NCBI GenBank assembly: GCA_015350385.1
Contig: WNKI01000001.1
Location: 10,609,119 to 10,673,118, forward strand
DNA: 64,000 nt
From: Aculops lycopersici
Taxonomy: Eukaryota > Arthropoda > Arachnida > Trombidiformes > Eriophyidae
Reading direction: 5' to 3'
A program made the position numbers and the translations under genes. The notes under the pieces are model-generated. The model worked only from the letters and a program-made list of their open reading frames with translations, was not told the DNA's origin and made no database searches. Below are positions 9,097 to 21,547 of the stretch, in pieces; positions within the stretch are counted from its first letter, which is position 1, and every line of letters starts with the position of its first letter.

Positions 9097-12000
9097 CTTG
9101 TTGCAGACTATCAAGATATTATAATACGAAACCAACGAGAGGTTAGCTAAGTTTTAGCTGACATTTATAAATATATATATTTACTGTTCCATTAACCCGT
9201 GATAGGTTGATGAAAAATACATGGAACAAGAGGGAAGATGGGACTAAATAATTATTGCAAATTCCGCAGAATTTACGGAGAAGCAATAGAGTAAATCTCC
9301 CAAGATTAGTCCGTGTGTTTTCGGTTTTTATCGCGCCTAGGATTGGGACAGCCGCACTAGCGGCAAAGATGGCATCAGCAGTACGGTGCACGGAGCACGC
9401 CAACAATCTCGTGGATAGAGAGAGTAGGACGCTTATTTTTGCAATGCGCATTGCACTCATCCCGCTCAATGGCTAAATTAGTGCGCCTTGGGAGAGTTTT
9501 TCCAGCCAGCAGAGCGCGCTTCTACGTTGCAATGTTCGCTGCTACACAGCGTCACACGCTCACGAAAATAACAAGCGATTTTCCCTATGGCAAGCAAAAG
9601 AAAACTTTCGCTGCAGACGAACGCTGGGTGCGCAGACGCAAGAGCGCGACGTTCAAAAACTGTAGCGAGGCGAGTGAGGGTGAAAAAGTTTTTTCCATAA
9701 CAAATTTAGGAACGTTGGTTTGTTTGTTGGAAAACGTTGTCGCTGTTGCTGTAATTATTATATTATTATTATTATCATTATTGTGGCTTGACAAAAGTCT
9801 CTGAAAAAAGAAAACAAGCAACATTAAAATTGTTCCTTGTTCTACACGATGTATCATTTGATTGAATCTTGTCGCCACCAAGACACTAACACATTAAAAA
9901 CTACTGAGCTTGTGACGGTGTAGCTCAGGCAGATTGGTATTCCTGTTGATAGGAACTGCACGATTCAACCGCCTATAACCACCTGTAACTCCTCGGGTCA
10001 CTTCGAGTTACAACAACTTGACTCTTTATCAATGAACGACTTTTCGAGAGTCGGAAGTAATAATATCAGCAAGACAAAATGATCAAATCGCCAGCAGCTA
10101 TTCGACATAATCGACAAAAAAATTGGAAACAAACCACCACCTGCCAAAGGGGTGAGGCTGGACAAGATTGATGAGGCAGACACTTTTGATCGATGATCGT
10201 ATTTGTCGTGTTAACCATCGTTACATCTGTTACACTGCTCACAACAGTCTTTGATAATCTTCTCATATCTTTACTTGATTTTGATGACATATTGTGCTTA
10301 ATCTGCCGCCGAAAGATGAGATGAATCGCGTAACGCACCTACATCAGATAGCCAAGTTATGAATTCGCCACCCCAACTGAACATTCGAAAGATTTGGTTT
10401 TTCGCTCGGTCAGGTCGGTTGGTCTGAGGCTAGCTACCAACAAGAACAACAGCCCACCTCTAGCTGACCTCTTTGCTCAGCCATTTCTCTGATTTCTTTT
10501 CATCTTCGTCGCCATCCCCGTCGAGCCAACTAAACTGACCGGCCGATCTACTTGCTAAGCTTGCTGGCCGGGTGACTGGCGAGACCAAATGACTACTCGC
10601 TGAGTCTAGTTAAAGGGTAGCTGCGATTCTTCTTGCGAGCTGCTCGCCATCGCTGTTGTCTCTGCTACCAACCTTACCACGACCACCGCCACCACTTGAC
10701 CGGGATCCCGATTGCTGGTTTAGTTAACGAGTTAGCCGAGTAGCGCGCAATTTAACCAGATGGTGGCAGCAGCGTTGTTGGAAACATGAGCAGCAGCATT
10801 TGCAGTAGATTTGCAGTAGCAACGGGAGCAACGGCAACCTGTCAATGGGTTTCCCTGCAGGTGGTTGAAATCTAGCACCAGTCTGGCAAACGAGCGACTG
10901 AAAGCCGATATGTTGGCTGCGAAACCAACTGTGAAACTGTATTCGCCGAAATATTGAGTGTTACTAATCCAGATAGTGTCTTGCGGCTCACGCAATTCAG
11001 TCACACTAATTCAGATCAAAATAAGTGATGTGTTTAATCGTTTGGGGAGACCAAGATTAGCGGTTCAGCTTCACAGATAGCATCGGAGGCGTCGAAAACA
11101 AGAAGATTCCGTCGCGAATCGAGTGGCATTCCCTGAAACACGGAAAAGAGCCAAAGAAAAGTGACGACGAAATCATGATTTAATCAATGGGAACTAACTG
11201 GAGGTGAGCAGAGAGAAGTAGTAGAGATAGTGAGAAAGAGAAGGTGGGCAATAATGATCCTAGTGTTCGCTGAAATAGATGGAGCTCGATATCATTCATG
11301 TGACTTTTCCTTTGACCAGTTATCTATGGCTATCCAGTTAGGGCAACTAGATCGAGGAGTCAAGTCTAGCAAATAGCCCAGAATCAGCTGTTCACGTTCA
11401 TTATCCAGAGGAGCGGCTTAATAATTCTTTGATTTGCTGGTATGCCGATACCTGTGTGCAAGTTGCCAAGCTAGCTAACGAACAATTTCTTCTTCTATTT
11501 TTTTTTCTTCTTCACTCGGACAGAGGTAAGCTAGTTGGTCTCATCGACGACATAGAAAGATGCGCAACTAAATATGCAACTAATCCTCATGGTCTTTTTA
11601 GCTCGCGAGTGAGAATAAACTACGTGTGAGAATAAACTAACTAATGCTCTCCCTATTGCCTTTGGGCTTTTAGTATATTTGTGGGCTTGGATTCTAATAC
11701 CCAACTGGATATTAGACTAGTTTTGTTGGAAAGGCGAGAGTTCAAACGCGCGTAATCTTGGCATAGAATAGAGTAGCTGGCCTATTAATGCCATTAGCAC
11801 TAGTTATTGGTTGCTAAGACTAACTAACACCATCGAATCTCTAGCGAGTTGGTGGCCAAAAACAACAGTGACCATCCACTTCCGATTCAAGGCACAACCG
11901 CAGCAACTTTGGCTATCGAGTTTCCTCGCTTCGGATATTGAGCTGATCCGAGAAACGAAAGATCGGAATTGCGGCAACGCCTTTTTGCGAATCTACATTC

Positions 12001-12524
12001 AATACAAAATGGTTGGCTAGCTCATAAACTGGACAGCTAGAGTTGTAGAGAGATGAAGTCGATGACAGCCGGCGCTATTTCACTTGCTGCCACCGCCATC
12101 ATCACCACCAATAGAGGTCTACCATTAGCGAGGCAGAGCCGATAAGCTCGATTGCAATCGCGGCCGTTGGCCATGGCAGTCGAGTGTTTAGCTGGCCTGT
12201 TGTAGTTGTCGGTTGGAACTTTATATGTTATTGGCATTACAATCGTCGTTATTATTATTATTACTATACCATTATGTTGACCGACAGCAGGCAGGATGAG
12301 GATGTGGCGGCCAGTTGAAATTGAAATAAATAACGCCGAAAGAAGACACCGGCCGCCAGTGCGACGTTTCACGCAAACAAGTGGTCGATCTACATTTAAA
12401 ACTGCCTATGATTTACACAAAAGTCAAATTTAATGCAAGCAACCGGCTCACGACCTTAGCTCGCTCACTCGCTTCTCGTCTTCCCTGTTGTTAGTTTGGT
12501 TAGCCAAACTAAATTTGTATACAA

Positions 12525-12593
12525 ATCGAATAGAATCGAATTGAAACGAGATGAGACGAGACGAGACGAAACGAAACGAGACGCAACGCAACA
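12525..12593. repeat. Degenerate pentanucleotide repeat (ACGAG/ACGAA-type)
   Basis: Imperfect tandem units such as GAGACGAGACGAGACGAAACGAAACGAGACG follow each other for about 65 bp. This is a short, decayed purine-rich minisatellite in non-coding DNA. Confidence 0.7.
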
Positions 12594-12850
12594 AAATGGC
12601 ATCCACATAAACTAGCCTTCTATTTCCCTTTAGTTCATATGGTATGATGGCTAGCTGCTCACTTTCGTTAACTGATCTCAATGCAAACTGGAGCTTCGCG
12701 TGTCCAGTTGCGCAACACAAACCAACATATCGTTAGTTCGAATCGTTGTCATGTTCGTAGTCGGCAGCGGCGGCAAAGAATAAAAGCAAGAGTAGGAAAC
12801 AGCTAGACCTCTTTTTGCCCTCGGCCGCAACAATCGACTGACTTGCGCTT

Positions 12851-13215
12851 ACAAGGTAACCCCGTCAACTACTACACGCAGATCCGGATCAAATTCGGCA
12901 CAGAATATCCCTGTTCCATTCTACGAATCTTAGAGTCGATCGGAGATCTTAACTTTGATCCTAACAATCTTTCGAAACCGAGATCAAAGTTGATAAAAAA
13001 AAACCCATAGAAGTCTTTGGAGCGCGCAAAACTTTTTCAACACGCTTCTCTGTGGGAGTTTCTATAGGGGGTTTTTGAACTTCTTCATCGGTCTTTACAA
13101 AAACGGTAACTTGTTAAGATCTGAGCTTTTGCACATGGACTTGTAATAGCGCAGACATCATCTGTTCCAAATTTGGTTTAGATCGCCGTGTGCATGATTC
13201 AGATGGTTACCTTGT
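12851..13215. mobile_element. MITE-like element, copy 2 (TIR ACAAGGTAACC)
   Basis: The 365-bp unit has the same ACAAGGTAACC and GGTTACCTTGT termini as 503-849 and a clearly homologous but diverged interior with several small indels. There is no coding capacity. Having the homology end exactly at the inverted repeats in both copies is what supports a transposed unit. No clear target duplication is visible. Confidence 0.75.
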
Positions 13216-16200
13216 TAGTCGCTTGGCTAGCCAGTCGTTTGCTGGAGAGCGAAGTGTGTAATCTAAATGGACGGAAGGTAAGGGAAACTTATGAAATCGA
13301 GCTGAACGCCAACCACGATGACGACATTGCAACGAAACAACCACTTGCTGCTGTGACCGCCGGCTGGTTAGCTCGATATAATATTGTAACTAAATGCAAG
13401 CAAAAACTCAAGCTGCGAGTAGGAGGCACAATAACTCACTCCCATTTCATTTCCATATTCATCGTTTTGTAGATAAATTTGTAGTTGTCTGCGGCGCCTT
13501 CAACTCGCGAGACTCCAATACCTAAGTGAGTTTTTTCGCCCTTAAAAAGTTGCTCCTTGTTAGTGAGCAACTCCATACCTCGAGTTGACTTTAATCACAA
13601 TAGACGCTTGTTGTTTTCTTTTGGATGCCCCAAAACAACATCTACAACAACAACAACGACCATCGCTACTGCTACTAAGACTATTAACTCGAGAACCACG
13701 AATAGTAAAGTTCATTCAGCTTCCGACCTGCGACCACTGTTTTTGCGCGCGTCAGGTGGTTGTTATAATTTCTATTGTTGTTGCTGCTGATGCACCTGTA
13801 ATGCTGCTAAGACCATTGAGGCGATGGATTATGCCAACTGAAGCTGACACTTCGAATGCATAAGCTTACCGTAGCTTTAATCTAGAAACAGTGCAAATTT
13901 TTACCTTCCTCGTCTCAATCGACGCCAACAACAAGAAGAGTAGTGCAAAAACAAAACAAACTTCTTCGATTGCCGCCGCCGCTGCTGCCACTTCGCCTGA
14001 ACAAAATGGAATAGTCAATCTGCTCGTCAGCTGAAACCATAACTCACTCGGTTGCTCATAAAGAAGAAACGAATTGCAGGAGTTGATTCGAGAGTTCGCT
14101 TTATTGCTCGCGGTTGAGAATGATTAGATTGTTGATGATGATGATGATGCTGATGTTGACGTAACGTTAAAACAAGGAGTTGAACTTTAACTTTATCGAT
14201 TTGTTATTATGTCTATGTGGCGGCTCTCCATTGTAAGTTGAAACGACAGCAGAGGTAACAGCAGCAGGTTGTTGTTGTAGCCGCTAGTGCAACTTGGCCC
14301 CTTCGCAATGTCTGCTCTCCTTTTGTGCCAGAATAAACTCGCAACATAAACTCGTCCAATGAATCAAGAGCTCAAAATCTCATCATAGTTATGATCATTA
14401 ACCAACTAGAGCACCGTTTTGAACTCGAGCATCATCGCAATCGTAGACTTTGCATGGTGATTAACATTCTAGTTTCAGGTGCAATATTGCAAAGTGCTTG
14501 GAGTTGCACCCAAAGACAAGCGAGCGATTAATTGAATGGGAATACTGTGGCGCTACAGTTTCCAGCTGGCAAGCGAACGGCGAGCTCTCATCGAGTTGCA
14601 CTCGGGCAAATTTCTCATCGTGAATCGGTGTTAACTTGCTGCAAAAACTTTGGATGACGAAACTCGGCCACTGGAAATAGAAATTCATTTCAGTCACAAT
14701 GGAGAACGTACAATTCAATTCCACCATTGGACGCTCAGTGGACTGAAACTTTTGTTGTTACGTTTATTACTGCTTTTATAACTCTCCAAGGACGTAGCTT
14801 ATGTTTGGCACAAGTTTGTTTCGATTGAAGCGCCAAGCGGAAGTCACAAGTGCAAACTCATTCACAAGTGCGAGTTCAGCAGTCACTCACATACACAAAC
14901 AGACATAAGCACAAAGGAGACAATGAGGTTAGCGAGCGGCAAACTTAACGGCAATTTGACAGGGAAAACACTTTGCCTCACTCACCTAGTCTGATGGTGT
15001 TCATTATGTGAGTGGCGGTGGCAGCGGTGGTGTTGTCCAAGCTAAGTGGTGGCCACTTGTTTCGGTGTGAGTGCGAGCTACCATCTCGCAGTTTTGCCTT
15101 AGTCATCGCTATCACTTGGTCTCGCCACTCGGCGACAATGAATCTATTACCTTTGTGCGAGTTTTTGGTAACAAGTTGTCCGATTAACTCGCTCGTTAGT
15201 GGCCGCGCCGACCATAGCAACGCTCGCTTGCAAGTGGGCAAGCGAGCGAGTGCCACCAGTCTCCAAGAGCGACTTTATTTGTTATCACTCTGACCAACTC
15301 TCGCTGGTGGCCGACAGACCGGAAGAGGGTCCAATTTGCAACCACTTGCTAGCGAATGTTTGTAGAGCGTTGCAAGTCGGTTGAGTAGGCGAGCAAACTG
15401 CGCCGCTAGTCAGTCGGTCTAAAAGTTTGAGCATCCCAATGCTCGCAAGCTTGATGCCGACGATGACGGCGACTAAGACCATGGTGACGGTTACTGGAAT
15501 CGCAGCGATGCCAACTTGGGCTTGCGTCGGAGCAAACACTCGGTACCACGCACCTGAAAACATACGCCAACAAACGGCAGCAGCTCAAGTGGTTGTAGTT
15601 TCGGCGGCGCCGAGCTACCAAGCCGCCGACAAAACCAGCACTTGCGGTTCAAGTTTGCCAGGGCGGCAACCGGGCGCCGCGCTGTTGGTTGCTGCGATTC
15701 AAGTTTAGCTTTGTAGTATAGAGTTTGCTCTACCACTTGCCATTTGTTCTCGGCACACACAAACTTGAACTCGTTGGCTAGACTGGTGTAGGCAAATAGG
15801 CATGCAGGCAGGCAGATAGGCGGCAAGCAAATTAGGTGCCTCGTGCGCGTATGTTTGCAAGTCTGATGCTTATCTGGTTGCGCAACAGCAGTAACAACAA
15901 CAACGACGATAACGACAATCGTAAAAAACACCGAACAGAGAATGGCAGACGTGAACACAGTTGTGAGGCCAAAATGGAGGCGGCCACTTCCGCTTGGCGC
16001 CACTGACGCGTCACCTCAGATTTTTTAATGCAACGTGAAGTTGGTGGCTCCATTTGGTTGTCGGATCGCAACTAGCAAGCTGCGACACTTGACGAGTAGG
16101 CTGCAGTCAGCCTGAGGGCAAATGGAGACGGGGACACTCAAATCCACTGCACTGTATGCTTGCGCGTCATGAGCGAGCGAGCGGGCAGCTAAAGCCACGT

Positions 16201-16813
16201 TTAAGCAGGGGGTGTGTGCAAATTGCGGTCTAAAAAGCGTGATTGGCAACCCGAGACTGGAGCGGGACGTGTCCGCACGAGTGCCAATGTCGCAACAATG
16301 AGCCCGCCCGTATTGTATAACGCGCACACAATGGGTTTCTGTGTTTCTCTCGGTATTGCGCGCAGCCAGTCGGTCAGTCAGTCAGGAAAAGTGCGCTTGC
16401 AATTGGTGTCTCGCTGTCTGTTTGCCTGCAGTTTGTTTGTCGAAACTCACACACACCCAAAGCAATGGAAAGAAACGTGTGTGTTGAATTGGCGGCGCGT
16501 ACAGCGAGACTTGCTAACTGTGAGCTGGTTTGCTTGCGCACTCGCAGTACCTGCCTCCTGTCTGCCAATTGCAGACAGACAGGAGGACCAATGGGCAAAG
16601 TGAAGGGGATAACGTTAAAGCAGACAGGAGTAGACGCGAGTTTACTTCTGGCTCAAGGCTTTGGTAAGCAGCGGGCCGCTTAAAGCGGGCCAGACGCACA
16701 GGCAAGCGACTCGCGCGCACAGAGAATTGATTCGAGTTTTGCGCTGCGACAGGCTTGCAGCCAACTTCAATTGGCGTTGGTACTTTTGGCCAGTCAGACA
16801 TCAGAAGCAACAA

Positions 16814-16837
16814 CAGCAGCAGCAGCAGCAGCAGCAG
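16814..16837. repeat. (CAG)n microsatellite
   Basis: Eight tandem CAG units in non-coding DNA upstream of the TRIM-NHL gene. Confidence 0.85.
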
Positions 16838-16862
16838 CGGGACTAGCGGTAGCCGCAGAAGC

Positions 16863-16885
16863 GAGAGAGAGAGAGAGAGAGAGAG
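16863..16885. repeat. (GA)n microsatellite
   Basis: Uninterrupted GA dinucleotides about 1 kb upstream of the TRIM-NHL ATG. GA tracts can bind GAGA-type factors in arthropods, but any role here is inference. Confidence 0.8.
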
Positions 16886-17926
16886 CAAACGTAAACAACG
16901 AACGTAAATATTTCGCTCGAGCATTTCCAAAGAGCGACACACAGCGAAAAGAGACAGCAAAAGGGACAGAGTGATAGAGAGAACAGGAGAGTTGAAGCAG
17001 CAGCAGTAGTAGCAGAATCTTGCGCCGAACGAGTGCGTCTACCTATTGGCATAATTATCGCACTTTGTCGTCATATTGCATCCACATCAAACTACAAGTT
17101 GTAAATTCCCTATTCTTTTCTTCCGTCATCTTGTTTGTTATTTTATGATTAGATTAGCTTATTATTATTATCACTAGTTCCTCCATCATCAAAGCAGAAG
17201 ATTGCACTTCAGCTAGAAACACACGGAAGATTCAATCATCTCGTCATCATTATTGCTTCAAAAGTGCGAACCTTCACCTTGATTAGTAACTCGCGCTCTT
17301 ACCTGAATCCAAACCAAAAAGAACTTCAAAATCTTTAAAATCATTTAGCTGCGCCAAACAACAACAACAACTTCGAAAAAATACCGCGACTCTCGGGAGT
17401 TACAATCTCAATCAGTCGGGTAGCAGCAACGAGATAATAGACGAGAGACAGAAGCCAGTCGACAACAAAAATAGAAACAGCAACGAAAGCCTCCATACTG
17501 AGGCTAACAGAAATTCAAGTACCTTCATCATCGATCCATCTGATTCAAGCTCAATTTTACCGCAAATTTATCACTATCACCATTCACGTGACAATAGAAA
17601 AGTTATCTAGCTTGGGTAGAGACGACGACGACGAGACAAGATCTTTAAATTCAAAGCTCAATGATCTGAACGCTTTATTGTTTGTTTCCAAGCTTTGTTC
17701 CACCAACAATCTATTGCATTGGAAATAAACTTCTGCACTCAACCCTTTGTTGTTTTGGTTGTTAATCTACCAATTGATTGATTTACACTCAACTGTAGCA
17801 CTGAGAGAAGCAACAACAAACATTTAACAGAAGCGAAGCAAGGAGAAGAGATCAGATAAACATTGAAGAGTCTGATATAAATAACAAACTTATAACCTTC
17901 GAGCGAGTTGGTCTGCCACAAGCAAG

Positions 17927-20900
17927 ATGAACTCCTCCTCCACATTGGTGGCCACCGTTTCCATCAATTACGAGGACTTCACCGAGGGCTTCCTAACTTG
18001 CGGCACCTGCTTGTATGCCTACGATCAATCTGAACATGCGCCCAAATTATTATCATGCTCACATACTATCTGTCAGAGTTGCCTTGAACTTATAGCCCAA
18101 TCGCCAACGTTGAACAATAGCGCCGAAGCTGGTTGCATCAAGTGCCCAATATGTCGCCAAAATATTGCCATACCAAATGGCGGCGTTGGCGCCCTTCCGC
18201 CCTCTTTTCTAGTGAATCAATTATTTGATCTTGTCAACAAGAAGCCAAGGGAGTTTATACCCAAGTGCTCAGTCCACATCGAACAGGAGCTGTTGTTCTG
18301 TGAGACTTGCGATTGTGTCTTTTGTGATACTTGTAACAATAGCAACGAATCTGATGACAGTCTAACATCGACATCTCTAACTACCACGGCATCATCGTCC
18401 TCCTCGACAACTTCCTCGTCAAACACAACAACCACGGCGGCGGCATCAAATGTACCCCCAAGACAACAGACGAAGCAACATATTAGCGAAGCTTGCACAG
18501 TTATACCCTTCTCGACTGCTATTAAGCGGATGTCGGAAATACTAAATTATAGAAGCCAACAATGCTCAGGAAAATTGGATGAGGCTCGAGACAATGTTCA
18601 GAAGGAGATCGAGAAATTAGAGGCTAACTGCTCCGATGCTATACGTGATATTGGTCTTGCTTTTGAAAAAATCAAGACATTAGTTGAAGAGCGTGAGAAG
18701 GAGCTACTTGAAGAGACCAAAAGGTTACACGAGTATAAGAAAAATGTGCTCCTCGAGCAGCTTCAAACCATCGAGAATGAGAAGTCAAATTTAACAACGA
18801 ACACAAGTGTTAAGATCAACAACGAAATGGATGTCAAGAATCTCAGCAAGAAAATATCAGATCTCACAGAAAAGAACGACAGTGCCCTAGCACTATATAC
18901 ACCCAGAGAGAATTGTTTCATTTGTTTTGAGAACGACAACGAGGAAACACTCAAGAGTATAGATGAATTTGTTAACGAATTTGGAAAAATTAGAACAAGC
19001 AAAACATATCCACCGTATTGCACATCGAAGTTGGTACACTTCTCGACTCATCTAAGATCCAAAGCCATAGTTCAGAGTGTTGATTACAATGGTTCGCATC
19101 AAACATTTGGTGGCGATCCTATTCATGCCGAATTGAGACTAGTTGGTTACAATGACGATATTGATGGCGATATTTCCATCACTGACAAGCGCGATGGTAC
19201 CTATGAGGTGGAATTTGTGCCACCTATACCCGGAAAATATCAGTTGCATATTTACATCTTCAATAGACCGATCAAAAATTGTCCCCTCACCTTTGAAACT
19301 AATAGTCACCACAACCCAGTGGCAATCTATGGTAGTAGTAGCAAGAAGGGAGTTGAGGATCAATTTCATCACTTTAGCCAACCAGCAAGTCTAATCATAA
19401 ACAAACACAATGGCCGAGTCTACATCCTGGACTCATTCAACAATCGTATCAAGATCCTCGCGCAAATCGACTCTCAAGAGTGTCCCTTCAGCTTCATGCA
19501 ACACATTCAGCCCGAGTTCTTTGCTGGCCGATCATGTACAGGTATTGCCTTACTGTACCCTGAAGAAGATGACGAATGCGACGAGCACGGAATTCAAGCT
19601 CTAAGTTTGTCACCAAGAAAGCCACCAAATCCAAATATTCTAGTCACCGATTGGCGGAATCGTATAATATATGAGTTAAATTTAGATGGTAAATTATTGC
19701 GCCAATACACACATGACGATCTAGAGGAGCCAACTAATATTGCTGTCGATAGTCGTGGTCGTATATTTGTCGTTGACCGGGAGTCGATCTTTGTGTTCAA
19801 TTCAGTGGGCAAATTATTGCACAAGCTAACTGGATATGAGCACGGGAATCTACCGAAGACCTCTGACGGAGATAGCTCAAGCATTAAAAAGTTGGATCCC
19901 TTCTCAGAGCCACAGAAAGCGCCTTTGCAACAGCAGATTAATAATTTATTATCAAGTACTCCGCTAAGTGATCATATGGACCACCAAAACAAAGAGAATC
20001 ATCAAAACAACAAACCATCTCTTCCAAACCAAACTAATAACACAACTGCCACCTTGAATACATATATGATGAGCGCTATCAATGCAGACAAGCGCGCAAA
20101 CGCCAAGACAAACACTTTATCAAGCTTGATGTCTATGAAGAGGAAGCCAAAGTTGAATCCAGGCTCGTCACTGCAAAGGGGCTCCAAGGCTGTCATGTCT
20201 GCGGCCTCGCGAATCAGATCAACATTCACTTTATCTCATTCAACATCGTTAGTTAGTGCCGCTAGTTTACAATCTATGTTCAATAGTAATAAGCAGCATT
20301 CATTTGACTCGCAGTCGGCTAGTTTAAATGACAACAACGGCAGTGGCAACAATGTTGTTGTCTCAAACAATCAAAACCAAAAGCAACAAAAGGCTAAAGT
20401 TGAAAAGCAGCTAAATGGAAGCGAAGCCCTTATTAATCTAACACTGCCAATTAACGAGCAACAGGAGGACGAGATGATGAGTTTGTTGATGAGTCAACAA
20501 CAGAACAACACTAGTGATATGAACGCTATCAGTAATAGTAGCAGCAGTAACAGTAACAATGACAAACTAGAGCCATTTGGTATTATAAGAGGTATAGCAA
20601 TTGGGCCTGATGATGAGCTTATAGTTGCGGATGAATCTCGTGTTAGGGTCTTACAGCCAGGTGATAAATATGTATTTAAACGCGAGCTTCTCATCGGAGG
20701 CAACTTACGTCACCATCACAATAGTCAGCATCATCATCACCACGCAACATCAGCGACAAGTTTCATTGGAAAACTTTGTGGCCTGACCTATGATGCACAA
20801 ACTCGACAACTATTGACCCTAAATATAAATTTGGCCAATGGAATGCCATATATACAAGTTGTCGACTATCAGACGGGCAGAGCCAAGTTCAACATTGACA

Positions 20901-21007
20901 GTCACGACTCAAAGCTCAAGAGGCCATCGAGTTTGGCCACCTACGGGCAGCATGTGATCGTCACTGATTTGGGCAACGATTGTATCAAGAAGTATAGATT
21001 CTATTAA
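17927..21007 (+). CDS. TRIM-NHL E3 ubiquitin ligase (TRIM2/TRIM3-like)
   Basis: Predicted RING E3 ligase with the RING, B-box, coiled coil, filamin, NHL order of TRIM2/TRIM3/TRIM71. The 1026-aa frame has a RING at about residues 24-80 (CGTCLYAYDQ ... LLSCSHTICQSC ... CPICRQNI) and a B-box starting CSVHIEQELLFCETC near residue 114. A charged coiled coil spans about 210-310. A filamin-type Ig repeat (about 360-455) includes GGDPIHAEL and GTYEVEFVPPIPGKY. NHL repeats follow (GRVYILDSFNNRIKI, PNILVTDWRNRIIYEL, GRIFVVDRESIFVF), with late ones after residue 880. Two unusual insertions are a Ser/Thr tract of about 45 residues inside the B-box, between its cysteines and the later histidines, and an Asn/Gln/Ser-rich stretch of over 200 residues inside the NHL propeller. 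It has no intron. Confidence 0.85.
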   Translation: MNSSSTLVATVSINYEDFTEGFLTCGTCLYAYDQSEHAPKLLSCSHTICQSCLELIAQSPTLNNSAEAGCIKCPICRQNIAIPNGGVGALPPSFLVNQLFDLVNKKPREFIPKCSVHIEQELLFCETCDCVFCDTCNNSNESDDSLTSTSLTTTASSSSSTTSSSNTTTTAAASNVPPRQQTKQHISEACTVIPFSTAIKRMSEILNYRSQQCSGKLDEARDNVQKEIEKLEANCSDAIRDIGLAFEKIKTLVEEREKELLEETKRLHEYKKNVLLEQLQTIENEKSNLTTNTSVKINNEMDVKNLSKKISDLTEKNDSALALYTPRENCFICFENDNEETLKSIDEFVNEFGKIRTSKTYPPYCTSKLVHFSTHLRSKAIVQSVDYNGSHQTFGGDPIHAELRLVGYNDDIDGDISITDKRDGTYEVEFVPPIPGKYQLHIYIFNRPIKNCPLTFETNSHHNPVAIYGSSSKKGVEDQFHHFSQPASLIINKHNGRVYILDSFNNRIKILAQIDSQECPFSFMQHIQPEFFAGRSCTGIALLYPEEDDECDEHGIQALSLSPRKPPNPNILVTDWRNRIIYELNLDGKLLRQYTHDDLEEPTNIAVDSRGRIFVVDRESIFVFNSVGKLLHKLTGYEHGNLPKTSDGDSSSIKKLDPFSEPQKAPLQQQINNLLSSTPLSDHMDHQNKENHQNNKPSLPNQTNNTTATLNTYMMSAINADKRANAKTNTLSSLMSMKRKPKLNPGSSLQRGSKAVMSAASRIRSTFTLSHSTSLVSAASLQSMFNSNKQHSFDSQSASLNDNNGSGNNVVVSNNQNQKQQKAKVEKQLNGSEALINLTLPINEQQEDEMMSLLMSQQQNNTSDMNAISNSSSSNSNNDKLEPFGIIRGIAIGPDDELIVADESRVRVLQPGDKYVFKRELLIGGNLRHHHNSQHHHHHATSATSFIGKLCGLTYDAQTRQLLTLNINLANGMPYIQVVDYQTGRAKFNIDSHDSKLKRPSSLATYGQHVIVTDLGNDCIKKYRFY

Positions 21008-21547
21008 TCCCTAGCTCACGTCAGGGTTTGAGTTCTAGCTCAGATGCTCACTCAATGTTTCGCTTAGTTTATGGAATCCATTATTAATTGAGGTTTACAA
21101 TGCATTGTGGTATCTCATATAATTGCTTCATATAACTATTTGTGGTAGATATTGTAGAGGATAATGATGATGTTGGTGGTCGAGGTTGCAACGATAGACC
21201 GAAAATTATGACAAGCGTAGAAGTTGATTGCGAAGCTAAAGCAAGATGGAGGCAATGATAGTGTTAATTGCACGCAAATAAACGCAGACGGCCTTTGTTT
21301 GTATTGTTCAGTTCAGATTTGATGTTATCACTTGTCTCCCTCTCTCACCATTCGCTTTGTGTTTGATTTAGTATCTACCATAAAGCGGATTGTCGTTATC
21401 ACCAATTGTTCATTGTTTGGGCGAGCAAACCAACAAACAATGAATTTGATTTGCTTCCGTTCCACCTCATTGATCAATTATTTCTCTTTTTCAGCGAGGG
21501 AAGCCAACAGGAAGTTGTGGCATTGGTTATTCAGTTTTGCTAGTACT
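21008..21547. other. Intergenic between convergent TRIM-NHL and chemoreceptor-like genes
   Basis: AT-rich sequence without a supported frame. It should contain both 3' UTRs. AATAAA occurs near 21278 on the plus strand. Confidence 0.5.

Larger units (their letters stand above)
9097..17926. other. 8.8-kb gene-free region between two divergent genes
   Basis: No supported coding region. It separates the promoters of the PHD/SPOC gene (-) and the TRIM-NHL gene (+) and probably holds their regulatory DNA and 5' non-coding exons. Minus-strand donor-like sites occur near 14984 (CTAG/GTGAGT) and 17305 (CAG/GTAAGA). Also present are a MITE copy at 12851-13215, a degenerate pentanucleotide repeat near 12.55 kb, CAG and GA microsatellites near 16.8 kb, and many short CTCGC/GCGAG words. 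Confidence 0.6.

Noticed and set aside
9916..9975. tRNA-like stretch GGTGTAGCTCAGGCAGATTGG with a downstream GATTCAACC
   Set aside because: It has an A-box-like word but no B-box consensus, no anticodon arm of the right size and no seven-base acceptor pairing.
15491..16003. 170-aa minus-strand frame with a hydrophobic start
   Set aside because: It begins at GTG, not ATG, has low-complexity composition and no family features. It is probably chance openness in GC-rich DNA.
16514..16960. 148-aa minus-strand frame with leucine runs
   Set aside because: The leucines are translations of CAG and GA microsatellites; no conserved domain.
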